A stretch of 60,000 nt of DNA from Antedon mediterranea (lineage: Eukaryota; Echinodermata; Crinoidea; Comatulida; Antedonidae), in the NCBI RefSeq assembly GCF_964355755.1, contig NC_092675.1, forward strand, positions 4,438,312 to 4,498,311, in the 5' to 3' direction. The notes under the pieces were generated by a model, which worked only from the letters and a program-made list of their open reading frames with translations, made no database searches and was not told where the DNA came from. The translations under genes and the position numbers were made by a program. Below, piece after piece: positions 28,701 to 43,700 of this stretch (its first letter is position 1; each line of letters begins with the position of its first letter).

Positions 28701-31700
28701 CATTTTTTCTGATCTTCAAATCTTTTTAAATAATGTTACTTTTTATGTATTTAAAGTGTATTGCTAAAAGAAAGTATAATTTACATACTGAATTAGAAAT
28801 ATGATACATAGAATAATAATATATACATATCTTGAATAAAAATTTTTTTTTTGATTTAGAGTAATAATTGATAGTATCATTGTGCTTAATTTATTATTGT
28901 CTATGCAACATTCGTTTTATTAAAATATTACCAACATGCTCATTTAACAATGCTTCATTAAGAAATATTTTTAATGTTCGAGCGAAAACATAATGTTATG
29001 TAATGATAAGCAGGGAGGTATAAACCTAGTCTAGGATCCAGACAGAGTTTTGACTTAATATTAGTAAAAAGATAAATGTTTTGGCACCTGGCGTTTCATA
29101 CATATACTACTTGAGCTTATATATTAATTTTGACTGGTGGACTAACATGAAAAGACAATAAGTACAGATTGGGGGAAAGTCTAGTATAAACCTTGCAATA
29201 AGTAAAACTTATGAACAGTTACACTAGTACATGTGATCGAGCCACACTAGCGTCAATTAAAAATTGAATTGAGTCCGATGTCATACCATGTTAGTGATGA
29301 AGAGGATTTCATGTTTTTGATGGTTTAAATATGGCTTTAAATAAACTACTTGTGATTTACAGTGGCCGCTATGTTAAAGCATGGTTTAAAGTAAACTAGA
29401 AATCACCATTCACCACAAGAACAGTAAAGTACAATATAAGTCACTGAACAAAGTATTGTGCGGCTTGATTCATTATTATTTTTTTAGACCATGGAGTAAA
29501 GAATAAGTTAGACATTAATCATTTGAACAATGTAAGCCCAATTGCAAATCCTGATTGGAACACTGCCAAACCCTGATAATGAAATAATAAACATAAGATA
29601 ACATTATGGATTTACTGTTGAACTTTTTATACTCCCAGCTGTCGCTGTTGGTGCAAACAAAAATGAAAATCTTTAGTTTATAGTCAAGACATTAAATAAT
29701 TTTCAAGTGTTAGCTATTCACAAATAGTATTGTATTAAACGGTATGCATATAAATTTCGCAGAAACTTTCACACTTGTTGTGATTTAAGTATTGTGTATA
29801 CTATTCCATGACGCATTTAGTTATTTGGATTATCGTACACAAAATATAAGACCGTAATCAAATGATGTTTGATAATGTAAACAAATATATCTAAAATAAA
29901 TAAAAGTTCTCTAAACTAATCAAATCAAAACAAAGACTATTACTACAATACTCTCTCACCCTTTTAATTCCCCCCCCTCTCCCTCTCTCTTATATTTATT
30001 TATTACAGCAATGCACGTACAAATTTTAATTTATAAAGTCATACATAATAAAGTGGCAAAATATTTTCATGTAAATTTGTTTAGTCTTGGAATTGTATTT
30101 TTTTTTTTTTTTCGGGGACAAAATCCACCAGAAGTTGTTGAAATTATAGTATCGCCACATCATTTGTCATTTTCATCAGACATATACAGTAGATATATCA
30201 CACAACTCTTGGCATATGAAGATACCAAGGACCATCCCAATTGCTCAAAATAGAGAGCACATTTATCATCATATTAACCCTTTCCCCCAACATGTCAACA
30301 GTGCTGAACTGAAGTTCTAGCATACCAACAGTGAACTGGAAGTTTGACTGCATGTATTGTTGTAGTCCATTTTGTAAATATGCAAAAGAAAATTACACAA
30401 TTAATATACTGTAGTTTCTAAATAATTGTATTACTTGATAAAAATGTATTTTGTCTTAAATTGTTTTTGTTTTTTGTATGATTTTGTAGTTCGAAGGTTG
30501 TAACAAAGCTTTTTCAAGACTTGAGAATCTAAAAATACACCTGCGATCACATACAGGCGAGAAACCATACCTATGTCAACATCCTGGCTGTACGAAAGCC
30601 TTCAGTAACTCATCTGACAGGGCTAAGCACCAACGAACGCATCTTGATACAGTAAGTACAGTCAAAAAGTCTTCAGTTACTCGTTGGATAGGGAGCGCTA
30701 AGCACCAACGAACAAAGTTGATATGATAAAAGGCTATTGGGATAGTACGTTTATATGAAGAAAACAAAATAAAAAAATTTTAAATTAATTATTTTTAAAC
30801 AATTCCCCAACTATTTCTTTATTCATTGATCATTCACCTAATATTTGCGGTGAGAACAGAACATAATGAAAAGAAAAAAAACATGAATAACTAAATAAAC
30901 TAAAAACTTTACAAGCAATAAATCAATCAATCATTAGGAGATCATTTTTCCTGTGCAGAACTTAAATATTTGTTACAAAATTTATCGAATGCATTGTAGT
31001 TTTCATGTTATTTAACAGATCATGTAAAGCTCTGTCTACACTATCAAACTAGTTTGACAAAAAAAGTGCAATGTGCCTAAATATTGTAGTGATATGCTTA
31101 AATATGGTAGTCATATGACATCATCATGTCCCTATATGGGCTCATCAAATTTGTTTTTGTCACATAAAGTTTAATAGTGTAGACAGAGCTTAATGTGAGT
31201 TTTACTTGAATATCAGGTGAACTAAAGTTCTTGTTTTTCGTCAGCACCTAGTTGACCAGTAATGTAAATCATTTCCGCACTGTAACTTACCTTATTCTGG
31301 TTCAATGCTATCAGTCTGACAGGTTTTGTGATTGAAATATGCTTTTAAAGATTATATAATGCATCATTTTTTTGTTCAAATCAAACATATCATTTTGTAT
31401 TGTAATGAAAACTAAAATATCACCTGCTCTTGCAAATATTCCTCCACGAATTATCGATGCTTTCATTATAATATTATCCTCCTTTCTTTTAATCATACAT
31501 TTTCCCAGACTCTGATGCTAGACCAAAAATTCACATACCGTAATAACTATTTACACATACCAGGGGAATTGTTTAGTATGGTGTGTAAACCCAACAGTTT
31601 GTGTCATCAGTTTTAGCATTATAATAGAACCTGGTTGAATATAAAAATGATATATTTATTGTAGAAACAATTGCGATAGACGGTTTGACACTTTTTAGCC

Positions 31701-34700
31701 ATTATCATCACACTGCAGGGCGATGGCTTCCCCAAGCTGAACCAATCCTTTTCTGTCCAGCACAGCTCTAAATCCAGAATATACCAGTAAATGCTGCAAT
31801 CTCATCTCTCCATCTCTCTGGTTTTTGGTATTCATATAGTCTTGTGTGCCTGTGTTTGGAGCCTATTCTGCAATTAATTCATAATTTTTAGTAATAATCT
31901 TTTTTTTTTAATCTCTAGAAACCATATGCATGTCAGATTGCAGGTTGTACTAAACGCTACACAGATCCTAGCTCACTACGCAAGCATGTAAAGGCACACA
32001 CAGCCAAAGATCAGCAAGCAAGGAAAAAGGTTTGACCAACAGTGTAGTTTAATATAAATATATTATAAAGCTCTATCTACACTATCAAAATTTATGCGAC
32101 AACAAAATGTGATGTGCCCATATATGGACATGATGATGTCATATCACTACTATATTTAAGCATATCACTACCATATTTGGGCACATCACACTACCATATT
32201 TGGGCACATCACACTTCCATATTTGGGCACATCACACTTTTTTTGTCAAACCATTTTGATAATGTAGACAGAGCTTTACGTTTAAAATATGTTCAAATCA
32301 GTGCTGTTCAATCATTTACAGTCATTTACATATAGTATAAAAGAACAATAATCTGCCCCAATTTGTATTTGAATTTTTTATGATAAATAAAACCACATGA
32401 AAAAAAAATCATGATATCACATATCTAATGTCACATGTCATCTCCCATGGCATCACATTGACCTGTGACAGCTTTATGTTATATCACATTATGACATTAT
32501 AATATATGACTTAGATGTTGTGATATTGTTAATGTACTCAAACATTAAAACTAAACTAAAAACACGTATATGGTTTCAATGTTCTGTAATTGAAGAATTA
32601 ATAAAATATTATATAAAACCGCAAAAAAAGCAGTTAAGAAACAAAGTTTTAAGAATATTTCTGTCTCGTATATTTGATTATTTATTTTATTTCACAGCTT
32701 CGAACAAGAGAAGATTTCGGTAGGCCTGATATTCTGAACGACTGTTTAACAATTTCTGGATTACAAACGTTTGGACATGCAGACAGTCCGATGGAGATGA
32801 GTGACAGCGCCCTCGGAAGATCACTTAATTCCTCGATGACTGGTACCGGTTCCGATATGTTTCCAGGTAAAGCATTTTTGGGTTATCTGAATAAAATAGA
32901 TTGAAAGTGAGCTATCTGTGTGTCTATCAGTGACTGGATTTCAATGGAGATAAAAAATATACAGCAAAAAGCTAAATCAAAACAGTAGAGTAAAACAGGC
33001 AGAAAAAAAGTGCCAAGCTTTCAGACAATACTATTCCTTCATCAGGACTATTCAGAGTACTTGGAAAGAGACTTTTCATCTTTTGTAATCTTTGCCTTAA
33101 AATTCACTTAAAATTGATGCTTTGTAAACTATTTGCCTTGATAATAAATAAAATATGATTATGCTAACAAAATGGAAAATCAATAAACATTAAAATATCA
33201 TAAAACATCAAATGATTAAATAATAATAATAATAACATTCAATGCCTATTAGTATATTATATGATTAGTCTTTCAAAGCAGTTATAAAAAATCCCTATTT
33301 TATTTAATAATAAATAAAATAAATTCCTTATATATACATAGATTTTCATTTTGTTACTACAACAAAGCAGTTGTATGTATCATAATGATGACAATAATAA
33401 TAGTTGATTGTTTTGATTCCGATTGTTTACTGTTGCTATAGTGATATCATTCTATAGCATTGTTATTATACACTTTCCAATAAACGGAATTACTTCCTTT
33501 TCAAACGTGTTCAGCATGTTCTCTCTTGCATCCTGTTTCTAAAGAAATACTCCAAAGAACGGTATTATTCAAAATTAGTTGTGGTACTTGTTAATAATTT
33601 AAGACTCTGCTGTAGCTTAATTTCTACACAAAATAAAACCGGTTTCTCAGTTATTGGTCCTTTGTGGTTATTGTCATGCAAACATTCGCGCCATTCTGTG
33701 AGATTGGTTCGTTTTTGTGAGGATCTTCTAAATTCAAGGACATAAACTTCTTTAGAAATAATCGTTTGTGTACTTCTGTAGGATTAGTATTTAAAAGAAA
33801 TCCCACAATTCTCATTTATAATATTCCCGCCAGTTCCTTCCGTGGCCCAGCAGGTGTATTGGCCTATCTGATAGAACTTGTGGAGCCACACTCTTCTCAT
33901 CTTTAACAACAAACACCTGTATTCTAAACACCTGCACATTTGACTATGTGTTATAAAAAGTTTAATTAGCTGAAGATCAGGGAAGAGTGAATAATTTCTA
34001 AACAATATACAAATGAAATGAACAACAGAACATATAAATATGGGGAATTTCCCAAATATATAAAATTTAGGACTACTGTTATTTCAAGTAAATACCTACA
34101 TTTTACCATATATTTAGATTTTACTGAATAGTATGTAAATTATATAGAAATTAAATAATATATTTAATTAAATATATGGCTTCAAATGAAACCATGGAAC
34201 ACTAAATTAGTAATGAAACCTTAATTGTGAATGAGATTTAATTACAGAATTATGGAATTTCCCAACTATATACAATTTAGGACTGCAGAGTTATATCAAA
34301 TCTTTTAATAGTAAATACCTACATTAACCATATTTATTTACTGAATAGTAAATAATAGAAATTAGATTATAGATTTAATATATATGGCTTCATGAGAAAC
34401 CGTGGAACACTGTTTATATGAACCAACACTAATTGTGAATGGAATTTAATTAAAGATGGATTCTCCCTGCTAATGAGCTGTAATTAATAATAATAATATA
34501 GTAATAATCAAAATGGAAATGAACAAGTTTTCATCGGCGGTACTAATTATAAATTACTTGATGAGTTTCAACAAGTTTTAATTACTATGTTTTTGCTTTG
34601 CCATCACATTATATATACAGTATCAACAAAGGACTATAATATAACAAACCCAAATACTTGTCTAATGAAATAATGCAACTTTGGAGCTATAATTCACTAG

Positions 34701-37700
34701 TGAAACTTTATTATTGTTTTTCTCCAAATTATGTATTTGTGTAAATTTTGTAAAGCAGGCAATCAAATTGAGAACTTTTGAACCTCGTAAATTCATGTTG
34801 TATAATGCTTTATACTGTTTGCTTATGATTTATAGAGGGTGTAGAATTAACAAAAACAGTCTGAAAAGTAGGTCTTTTCACAAATTTACAAGTAAATGTT
34901 ATGTATGTTCGAGAATGCCTGAGGGTGCCGGGAAATTGGAAGGATACATAGACATCCCGGAGATGCTAGAACCACTCTAAGCAACTCTTCCCGCTTGCTG
35001 TCAGCTTGATATCAAAGCACATCTCACAAAGGTCGATCTTCAGAACCCTTGAATCCTTTTCGTAATGTGATCTCATTGCTTTTCTTCGCTAGATATCCCA
35101 GGTCAAAGACCGATATTCTGGTGCAAAATTGATTCTTAATCTTCACGCTAGTTTGATTTTGGTAGCTAATCAACACTTTGCACTATTTCAAGTGAAAATT
35201 ACTCGCTACCTTATTCTGTTCTCGAAATAACCATGATTAAAGCACTATGTCCTCATCAGGCTGTATGTGTACACGTTTTTTTATAAAAACCACTACTACT
35301 ACTACTTCCCCAAGCTCTGTTGTTTTTATTCACATTTATTTACTCATCGTTTATAAATGTAATTTCATAGCATAAATGATGGCAAGGATCCTGCATAGAG
35401 AAGTTTACACTTCTGTTTTCGCAGGACCCTTTTACATAAAAAACAATAAACACAACATAATAGATATAAAATTAAAAAAAGCATTTCCTATATACATTTT
35501 AGAGTTGTTCATCATCATAAAGCGATAGTGTTTATTTTATTCTGTTTGTTCATATAATAAAAAGTGTACATAAAGTTATAATATTATATTACAAAAACTT
35601 TTCATTATTTATGGAAGTTAAAGTAATTTTTCAAGATCAACATATTTATTTATATTTGTGGTTTACAATTTGTTTGCGGTTTATTTTATTTCTATTTATA
35701 ATAACAGTCGTAACCATTACATCATTTTTTTATGTACGTTTGTTAATGTTTTTCAGAATCAAATTTTAAAAAATAAATGAAATTGATATATTTGAACTGT
35801 TTCCTTCTTAGAAATAGAAATGTTAAAGTCGTAATTAATCTTGAAAATTTATGTTTTATTTTCCCTCCAGAACTTTTCCTCATGAAAATTTCTCATGGTG
35901 CCAAAACGTCTCCCAAATATTGGTTCTCCTAAGTAACTCAGCAGCCAAATTAATCTAATTATATTTTGCATTACTTTAGAAAACTTGACCTTTTCTTGTT
36001 GCCTATCATATTTGCTCTAGGTCAGCAGGTATAAATAACGCACAGGTAGTATGAGAATAACTAATTTACCTGTTTTATGCATGATCACTTTAATACAGGT
36101 GTAACATTATCCTAACCGGCAAGATACATTATTTATGATGTACATGACTTTGTGTTAAACTCTGTTTAGTAAAACTTTAATATTTGAACATGTTCTCTTA
36201 TGAGGAAATTCTTATATAATTCAGTTCAATTCAATTACTATATTTTATAAACTAATGTACAGTATATAAATCTAAAGGCAATTTACAGAAACTGACAACG
36301 CTGTGAGTACCAGTGGCTTGATGTCAATCGAGATAATTTAAAATAAGCAAAAACCTAAATCAAAACTGTAAAATAAAAAAGTCACAAAAGAAATGCAAGC
36401 TTTTGGAAATTTTTTAGGATATAAAAATTAAATTTGTATTGAATATAATTTTATGTATACAGTGTTTAAACCAAGTAAATAAAATATATGTATATAATAA
36501 TTTAAGTTGTACTAAAACACACCTCAAACTGTGTCATTTAATTTAGAGGTTGTTTATTCTCATTATGTACTAATTATCATTTTCACCATAAAGATATAAG
36601 TATAAATATCGCATTAAAATAAGTAATCTTGGCGTTGTTTTCTGTTCTGATGATGAGAATAGTTTCTCGAAACATGTCAAGACATTTTAAGGCAATTTGC
36701 TTGTTTATCAAATGCCTCACAATAGTAACTCGAAAGTTTAAGGAATCATACATGATATATCTAAAATATATATGTTTGTTTTATAGGATTATATTCCAGT
36801 GTTCAATCCAGTCGTAGCGGTACAGCGACCGGGGCATCAAACTACGGCAATCTTCACTCGCCTGGACGAAGTGGTACAACAACATGTGCATCCAACTACA
36901 CTAATCACCAGTCACCCGTACACAGCTTACAAGGGGGATCACATGGTGCTTCCCATCCACTTGCAGCATCTGATGATGCCAGCCAGAGGTATGTTAAAAA
37001 CTATGGTAAATGTTTATAGTAATTGCCAATGGATGTAAAGAGATTATTTTCAGGAACTCTTAGTATTCCCTGTCACTTCATGTCAGTAAAGAAGGTGGAC
37101 TAGGCCTATAACAAATAGACAACATATTCTTGTTTAATATGTTCAGTTTATATTCTTTGGTAGTGTGTACAGTGTTGTACTGGGTAGAGGTGGCTGGTTA
37201 CACCTTGTTGTAACTTTAGGGTAGTACTGTACCACTATTGAAATGCATTCTAGACTCTTATAGCTTGCACTCTATAAAGTGCAGTCTGTCCGAATTAAAA
37301 ATGGATTTAATTGTACAATACTGTATACTGTATAGTGTACAGTACTGTATATCCTCAAGAAAACTTGTGAAAGTAGACTGTATACCATTGGATCTTCTTT
37401 GTTTTACACACTGATTTGAGTTCTGTAGTATTGTTATTAATGTATTTTGCTTCTCTTTTCGTAGAATCAAGTGCTTACCTTCAGTAACAAGAAGAAGTTT
37501 TCCCCCTCACCAAGTTCATCTGTCATGCTCAATTCCTCCTCACTCCTTCATGACAGTTCAACTCAAACCTAGACCACCTTCAAATCAAGGTTAGTGTTTA
37601 TTTTAATACCTTGTACGTGTTGGTACATTTTTTGAAAGAAAAAATTCAACTACAAGAAATTAAATTTGTCAAAAGATAGTTTTTATAAAAGAATAATGAT

Positions 37701-40700
37701 TTATTTGCATCATTTACCAAATTATGACCTAATAGTACTAACATTTTAGACTTTACATATCACTTTAACATTCACTGAATAGCTTACTGAAGTGTCAAAA
37801 TATATAGAGTTCTGCGGTGCTGACGTCACGACGGTAGGTGGCGCTGCGTGGTTGCTAGCCAACCAAAAAATGCGTTCAACCTGCCTGAGTGACTCCAAGG
37901 TCACCAATGGTTTGGAATAGGCTTATTTAAGTAGTCATTTTAAAACTTAATAATGTTCAATAAAAGCAAACTAAAATTTCAAAAGGTCACTAAATATTTG
38001 TTTTTAATAACTATTTATTCTTCAACTACAGTTTAAGTTAAAATCAAGCTATGATACATAATTTGATAGAAATACAGATCTATACAGTTTATCAACATAG
38101 TAGTTATGAACGCATTTTTTGGTTGGCTAGCAACCATGCAGCGCCACCTATTTTTGTGATGTCACACCGCAGAACTCTATACTGCAATTCAACTTTACAA
38201 ACTTCTTTTTAATGAAAGGCATGTAATTTTCACATCATTTGCATTGTAAAGACATGTCTATTTGAATTTCAATTGTATTTTTTCAAATCACACTAGATTG
38301 CATATCTTTTATTAAAATTGCATGTTAGTCACATTTCATTTTCAAACCATTTATTTATTCTTTGTTTATCGGTAATAGAGAGGTTTCGCAATCTTACGAA
38401 TACGATAACGAAAACGGATACGTCACGCACACGTATTCGTTTTCGTAAGCCATAAAATTTCACAATTTCACAAATGTATGACGTATCCGTTTTCGTTATC
38501 GTATTTGTAAGGTTGCGAAAACCTCCCTAATAATATTTATGCATGATATGTAGTTTTAATGAATATTCATTGGTTCTATTTATAATAAACAGATGAAAAT
38601 ATGCATGATGGTAGTCTAAATACAGGTATTAATTTTATCATTGTTATCATGAATGTTGTACATTGTGGGTAGGTGTACCGCACCCAGCCCTCTCTACACA
38701 GTTTACTTTAGAAAGTCTATACAGCTTTAGTACCCACATTAAAGCTTTGTTCTCACTAGGGCACAACAAGACATACAGTACAGTACACGAATGCAAGTAA
38801 TTTGACCAATCACATGCTATAGTTTGGATGATTCATCGCTTGTGATTGGTTAAAATACTTGCGTTGCATGCATGTCTTCGTGTCGCATCGAAGCTTAAGA
38901 AAACTCAGAGCTTTCTTTTAATCTTGCATGTGTGCTTCATCTTCCTAAAGCTATATCTTTAAACAATAATATGTAATTCTCATTTCTTTTTTCTGTATGT
39001 TTGTCTAACTGACTCATCTAATATAGTCTTGATATGCTGCTTTTTCTATATTTTTTTTTTACCTGAATGCTACTAATTGATCAATTACAACTCAGTCCAA
39101 TAAGTTCCACTGTTGAATTTGGTAATGTTGTTGGTTTGCTTCTGTATGTGTGTGTGTATGTTCTAGTTACCATTTCAAAAAACATATTATATATCACCTC
39201 TAAAGCTCTGTCTACACTACCAAATATGGTAGTGATATGCCCAAATGTGGTAGTGATATGACATCATCATGTCCATATATGGGCACACCACATAAAGTTT
39301 GATAGTGTAGACAGAGCTTAAGAAAGATTAATCTAGGTGGCAAATCATTTCTATCTTATAACTCAATACTGTAGAATTGTTAAATAAAGTTGTTAAAATG
39401 TATCATAATTATTTGTGCATACTTTTATTTTTGCTGCCAGTTTCCGGTTTTCTATTTTTGTGACGGTTGAGCCGAAATCGTCATCCACACTTGAAAGTTG
39501 ATCAGAGACTAGCGTCCTGTTCTCTTTCGTTGAAATTATGGCATGTTGCCTTGAGGCTGTAGCAGGCAACATGACTCAGTAATGCAACAGTGTTCATAAA
39601 TTTCAAGATACTTCCTTTCCTTTGAAAATGCTATAGATAGATAGTATTGGATTACTTGGTATAGTCACAGTAACCCTATTGTTCTGTCACCTTTCATTGT
39701 TCAATCTCTCTGAACATTTTGCGGTCATCTTAAGATTATTAATTCTTAGCAGTTAATTTTTTCAACATGTACAACAATATGATGGAAGTGTTTATGTGTT
39801 TTATGTTATCTTAACGGTGCATAGAGTTCTTAGAAAGTGTATTTTGAAAATCCATGTGCACATAAGTCAAGAATTGTCATTCATTCAATTTACAGATGTA
39901 TAATTTAGACCCATAGGTAATCCCTTATTACTGTAACACAAATGAAAGCGTTAATTCCATATTTGGTCTAAGAATACCAATAGCACACATAATTTGAACT
40001 CTAGCAAGTTATGTTCCCTAAGAACACCAACTGCACAGTGGGGGAAGTTGAACACCAGCAAACGGGGAAATGTTTCTTAAGAACACCAACAGCAAACATG
40101 AGGTTTCAAGGTGGGCCCCAGCAAAAGATAGGAATTAATTTTTAGGCTCTGGATCTGCCAATGCCATTCGAACAACACAGTGCAGGAAAATGTTCTGTTC
40201 TCTACCTTCTAATAAAAAACTGAGATCATAATGGGTTGAACCAACTCCTCCCTAGTGATGGAATGGGTTGTACCAACCCCTCCCTAGTGATCATAATGGG
40301 CTATACCAACCCCTCCGTAGTGATCATAATGGGCTGCACCAACCCCTCTCTAGCAATCATAATGGGCTGCACCAACCCCTCCCTAGTGATAATAATGGGC
40401 TGCACCAACCCCTCTCTAGTGATCATATGGGCTGCACCAACCCCTCCCTAGTGATCATAATCGGCTGCACCAACGCCTCTAGTGATCATAATGGGCTGCA
40501 CCAACCCCTCCCTAGTGATCATAATGGGCTGTACCAACGCCTTCCTGGTGATGGAATTGGCTGTACCAACCCCTCCCTAGTGATCATATGGGCTGCACCA
40601 ACCCCTCCCTAGTGATCATAATGGGCTGCAGCAACCTCTCTCTAGTGATCATAATGGGCTGCACCAACCCCTCCCTAGTGATCATAATGGGCTGTACCAA

Positions 40701-43700
40701 CGCCTTCCTTGTGATGGAATTGGCTGTACCAACCCCTCCCTAGTGATGGAAGGGACTGTACCAACCCCTCCCTAGTAATGGAATAGGCTGTACCAACCCT
40801 TCCCTAGTGATGGAATGGGCTTTACCAACCCCTCCCTAGTGATCATAATGGGCTATACCAACCCCACCCTAGTGATCATAATTGGCTGCACCAACCCTTC
40901 CCTAGTGATCATAATGGGCTATACCAACCCCACCCTAGTGATCATAATTGGCTGCACCAACCCTTCCCTAGTGATGGAATGGTACATCCAGCATTTTAAG
41001 TACTACAGCTGCATACCCTGGGAATTATCAGGTACTTCACTGACATGTTTATTTTAACAGGTGCATTGATATCAGGTGCATGGTGTATCTAGGTTGTTTC
41101 GTTATATTCTGCTTCCTCTCAATCTTTTGTAAACGCTTTTACCATCCGTTTTAATATTGATCATCATAGCTTCTTTAATCATTGTCTAAGTAGTGCAGTC
41201 AACCATAGCTTTACATTTTGTAATGAATATTGACAATTATACTTTTAACCGTATTATGTCCACCTGACTTGTTTAATGCATAAAGTGTTTTTACATACAA
41301 ATTGATATTTTAATTCACCTAACTTTCCCCATCAGTTGAATGTAATCATTTTCAGTGCACTTTTGAATGCATATCCGCTGTGAGAAGTACAATGTCATTA
41401 CCAAAATTAAAGGGCTGGGTATATTTATATTCAAATGTATTGACCATTAACAGTCAAGCCTAAAGCAAAGAGCACCATTGTGTATACTGTTATTGCATCA
41501 TGTCTCAACAGGTTAAAGCTTAATGTTTTTTGTGGTTATGATTTTCATATACTATGGTTATTAATACATTATTTATCCAAGATAATATCTTGTTGAAAAA
41601 TTGATTAAATAAGTTTAAGGCAAAATTATTATGAACTTGTGAATCAAGAATCCCACAGGGCAATTGGTCAAGGTAAAGGGTGCGCGCATGCAGGTGAGAG
41701 ATACTAGTTGAACGGTTCATCCAAGTAGCCTAGGGGCTAGCCCAGCATGTTCTGCATAAACACATTATTCCAACCCAGATAAAAGGTCTGTTTCATGACC
41801 TCCTTTCACCAGTTTTACTTACTGTAAGAATGCACGTTCTCTTCAGCCTAGCATGAAATGCTCTTTGGCCTAATTTATTTTAATTTATGTAAAGATTTTG
41901 ACCATGTGAAATAGAAGTAACAATGGTCACTTTATCTCCCTGCTTTAAGGTTATTGCCATTTTCTCATAGAAATCATCTTGGAATACTTTATAAAATCAA
42001 AAGGAAAAACGAAAGAAACTTGTTAAAAATTGAGATAATAATACAGTTGTCACCATAAGTTTATATTACAATTTATATACACAAATAAAAAGTTCAAAGT
42101 AATAGAAAATAGATAAAAGAATTCGAAGAGGAAGTAAAAATAATGATACTTGATAGATAGGAAACGTGTAATTTGAAAAAACAATGTACAAAAGCCATAG
42201 TTGTTTAAATATTTTAACCATCTAAATTCAAAGAGTATTTATACTTTTATTTTAAACTTTAGTTTGATTATGTTGTGTTTGTACCTGTATAGATGGGTTA
42301 CCGTACTGTTTATTCACACGAATTGTTTACTGGTAACCAAAGATTTGATACAGATGTAACAATGGGTTTATTATCGTGATTGTGCGTCACACAATCAGAA
42401 GTAACATGTGATCACTATATCCACTGAGCCTTGTAGTTTATCAAAAAGCTTTTGTTTAATAGAAAATGATCTTGGGAAGAAGGCAGAAAATGTTACCATA
42501 GATGTAATGTGCAACCATTTGGGACATGGCTCAATGGTTTTTATGGACTGTATTATAATGGTTTCTTTTTCACTAGTTTCATGTACTAGTGTATTTTGTT
42601 TTTGAATCTGGTCTGTATGAGGAAGTTAATTAGTTAACTATCATGTTACTCTCCCCTGATACGATTTTTATATTAATAAATGTAGACAGAGTTGTTTTTA
42701 CACTGGTTGGCCAATTATACTTGCCTTTAAAATATTAGCACTGTGTTGTTTATCGTCACTCTTCACCTGGTTTCATTTTTTTTTTCTGTATTTGTATTGT
42801 AAAAAGTTTGATGTGTTGTCAAAATGGGTGAAAGGTAGAAATTTATGTCTTTTTGTTTATAAATTTCAAGCAAAGTAGAACAGGTTGTGATCCCATTTTT
42901 TTTTAAACATTTCTCCTATTGTGTCAGTTACCATGTCCAATTGCATTTTTTTTATGTTGTCATTTTTCTTATTTGTAGGCCTAGGAAATTGCAACAAGCA
43001 CCAAGCTAGCAACATGCCACACCCTCCTATTGGTCAGCCCAACAATCGTATGATGGTACATCGTTCCCAGATGGTGCGTCCTAGTCTCACACTACAAACT
43101 CTGCATCCTATACCAAGACCAATTAATAACAATAATAACAATGAATACAAGTCTCCTAAAGGTTTGCTAGCAATACCAACTTTTGAAGAAACATTGACGC
43201 CTACATCACCTCAACTCAATGTTGAGACAATAGAGAGGGCGCTGTCTGCTCATTCTGTCAGAATATCTGAGAGTTGTAAGTAAATTTACTTGATGGTTTA
43301 CAGTTGTGCATGATCAGTTTTTCGTTTTTTAGTAAACCTAAAATAATGTGTTTAATAATAACTTGCTTCTCTAAATAGTGGCACATCGTAGTTTGTAGTT
43401 AATATCCATATTTAATATTTATGTACGCTTGTTAACATAAGAGGAGTCTTATGTAAATGTGTGAAAAATTAATCGAATCAAACAAATTACTCCTCGTATA
43501 TTAATTACACCATGAAAGAGTGAAATTACACTTTCACTCTTTCCTGATTGCACAAAAATATTGTTATTATTGGCTTTTTTAAGACACATCCTAAACCGCT
43601 ACAGTGTTGCAAAGTTTTATTGTATATTTTACTTTCTTTTCAGTTTACAATGATTTACCAACAACTCCAAGTGAGTTTGGTGCGTCCATCTTAAGTGCAA

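Larger units (their letters stand above)
21616..30489 (+). other. GLIS intron 2 (8.9 kb), phase 0, splits zinc finger 3
   Basis: Donor gtatgt at 21616, acceptor at 30489. It contains the polypyrimidine repeat, repeat C copies 3-4, repeat B copy 2 and caatcaat runs near 24540 and 24630. A small CpG-containing patch lies at 22800-22845. No exon recognised. Confidence 0.85.
37590..42978 (+). other. GLIS intron 7 (5.4 kb), phase 1
   Basis: Carries four palindromic elements (37.8, 38.4, 38.7 and 39.2 kb), the 55-bp repeats and the 33-bp minisatellite. From 41000 to 42978 I see AT-rich sequence with no recognisable exon or repeat. Confidence 0.75.

Noticed and set aside
36799-37038. Open frame over GLIS exon 6 with a different reading ([13 protein letters not shown])
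   Set aside because: It is out of phase with exons 5 and 7. The frame entered in phase 1 is open and joins both neighbours correctly.
40236-41057. Three open frames with repeated [11 protein letters not shown] / CTNPSLVII-like peptides
   Set aside because: They are translations of the 33-bp minisatellite, whose unit length is divisible by 3. No splice sites or start context, and they lie within GLIS intron 7.
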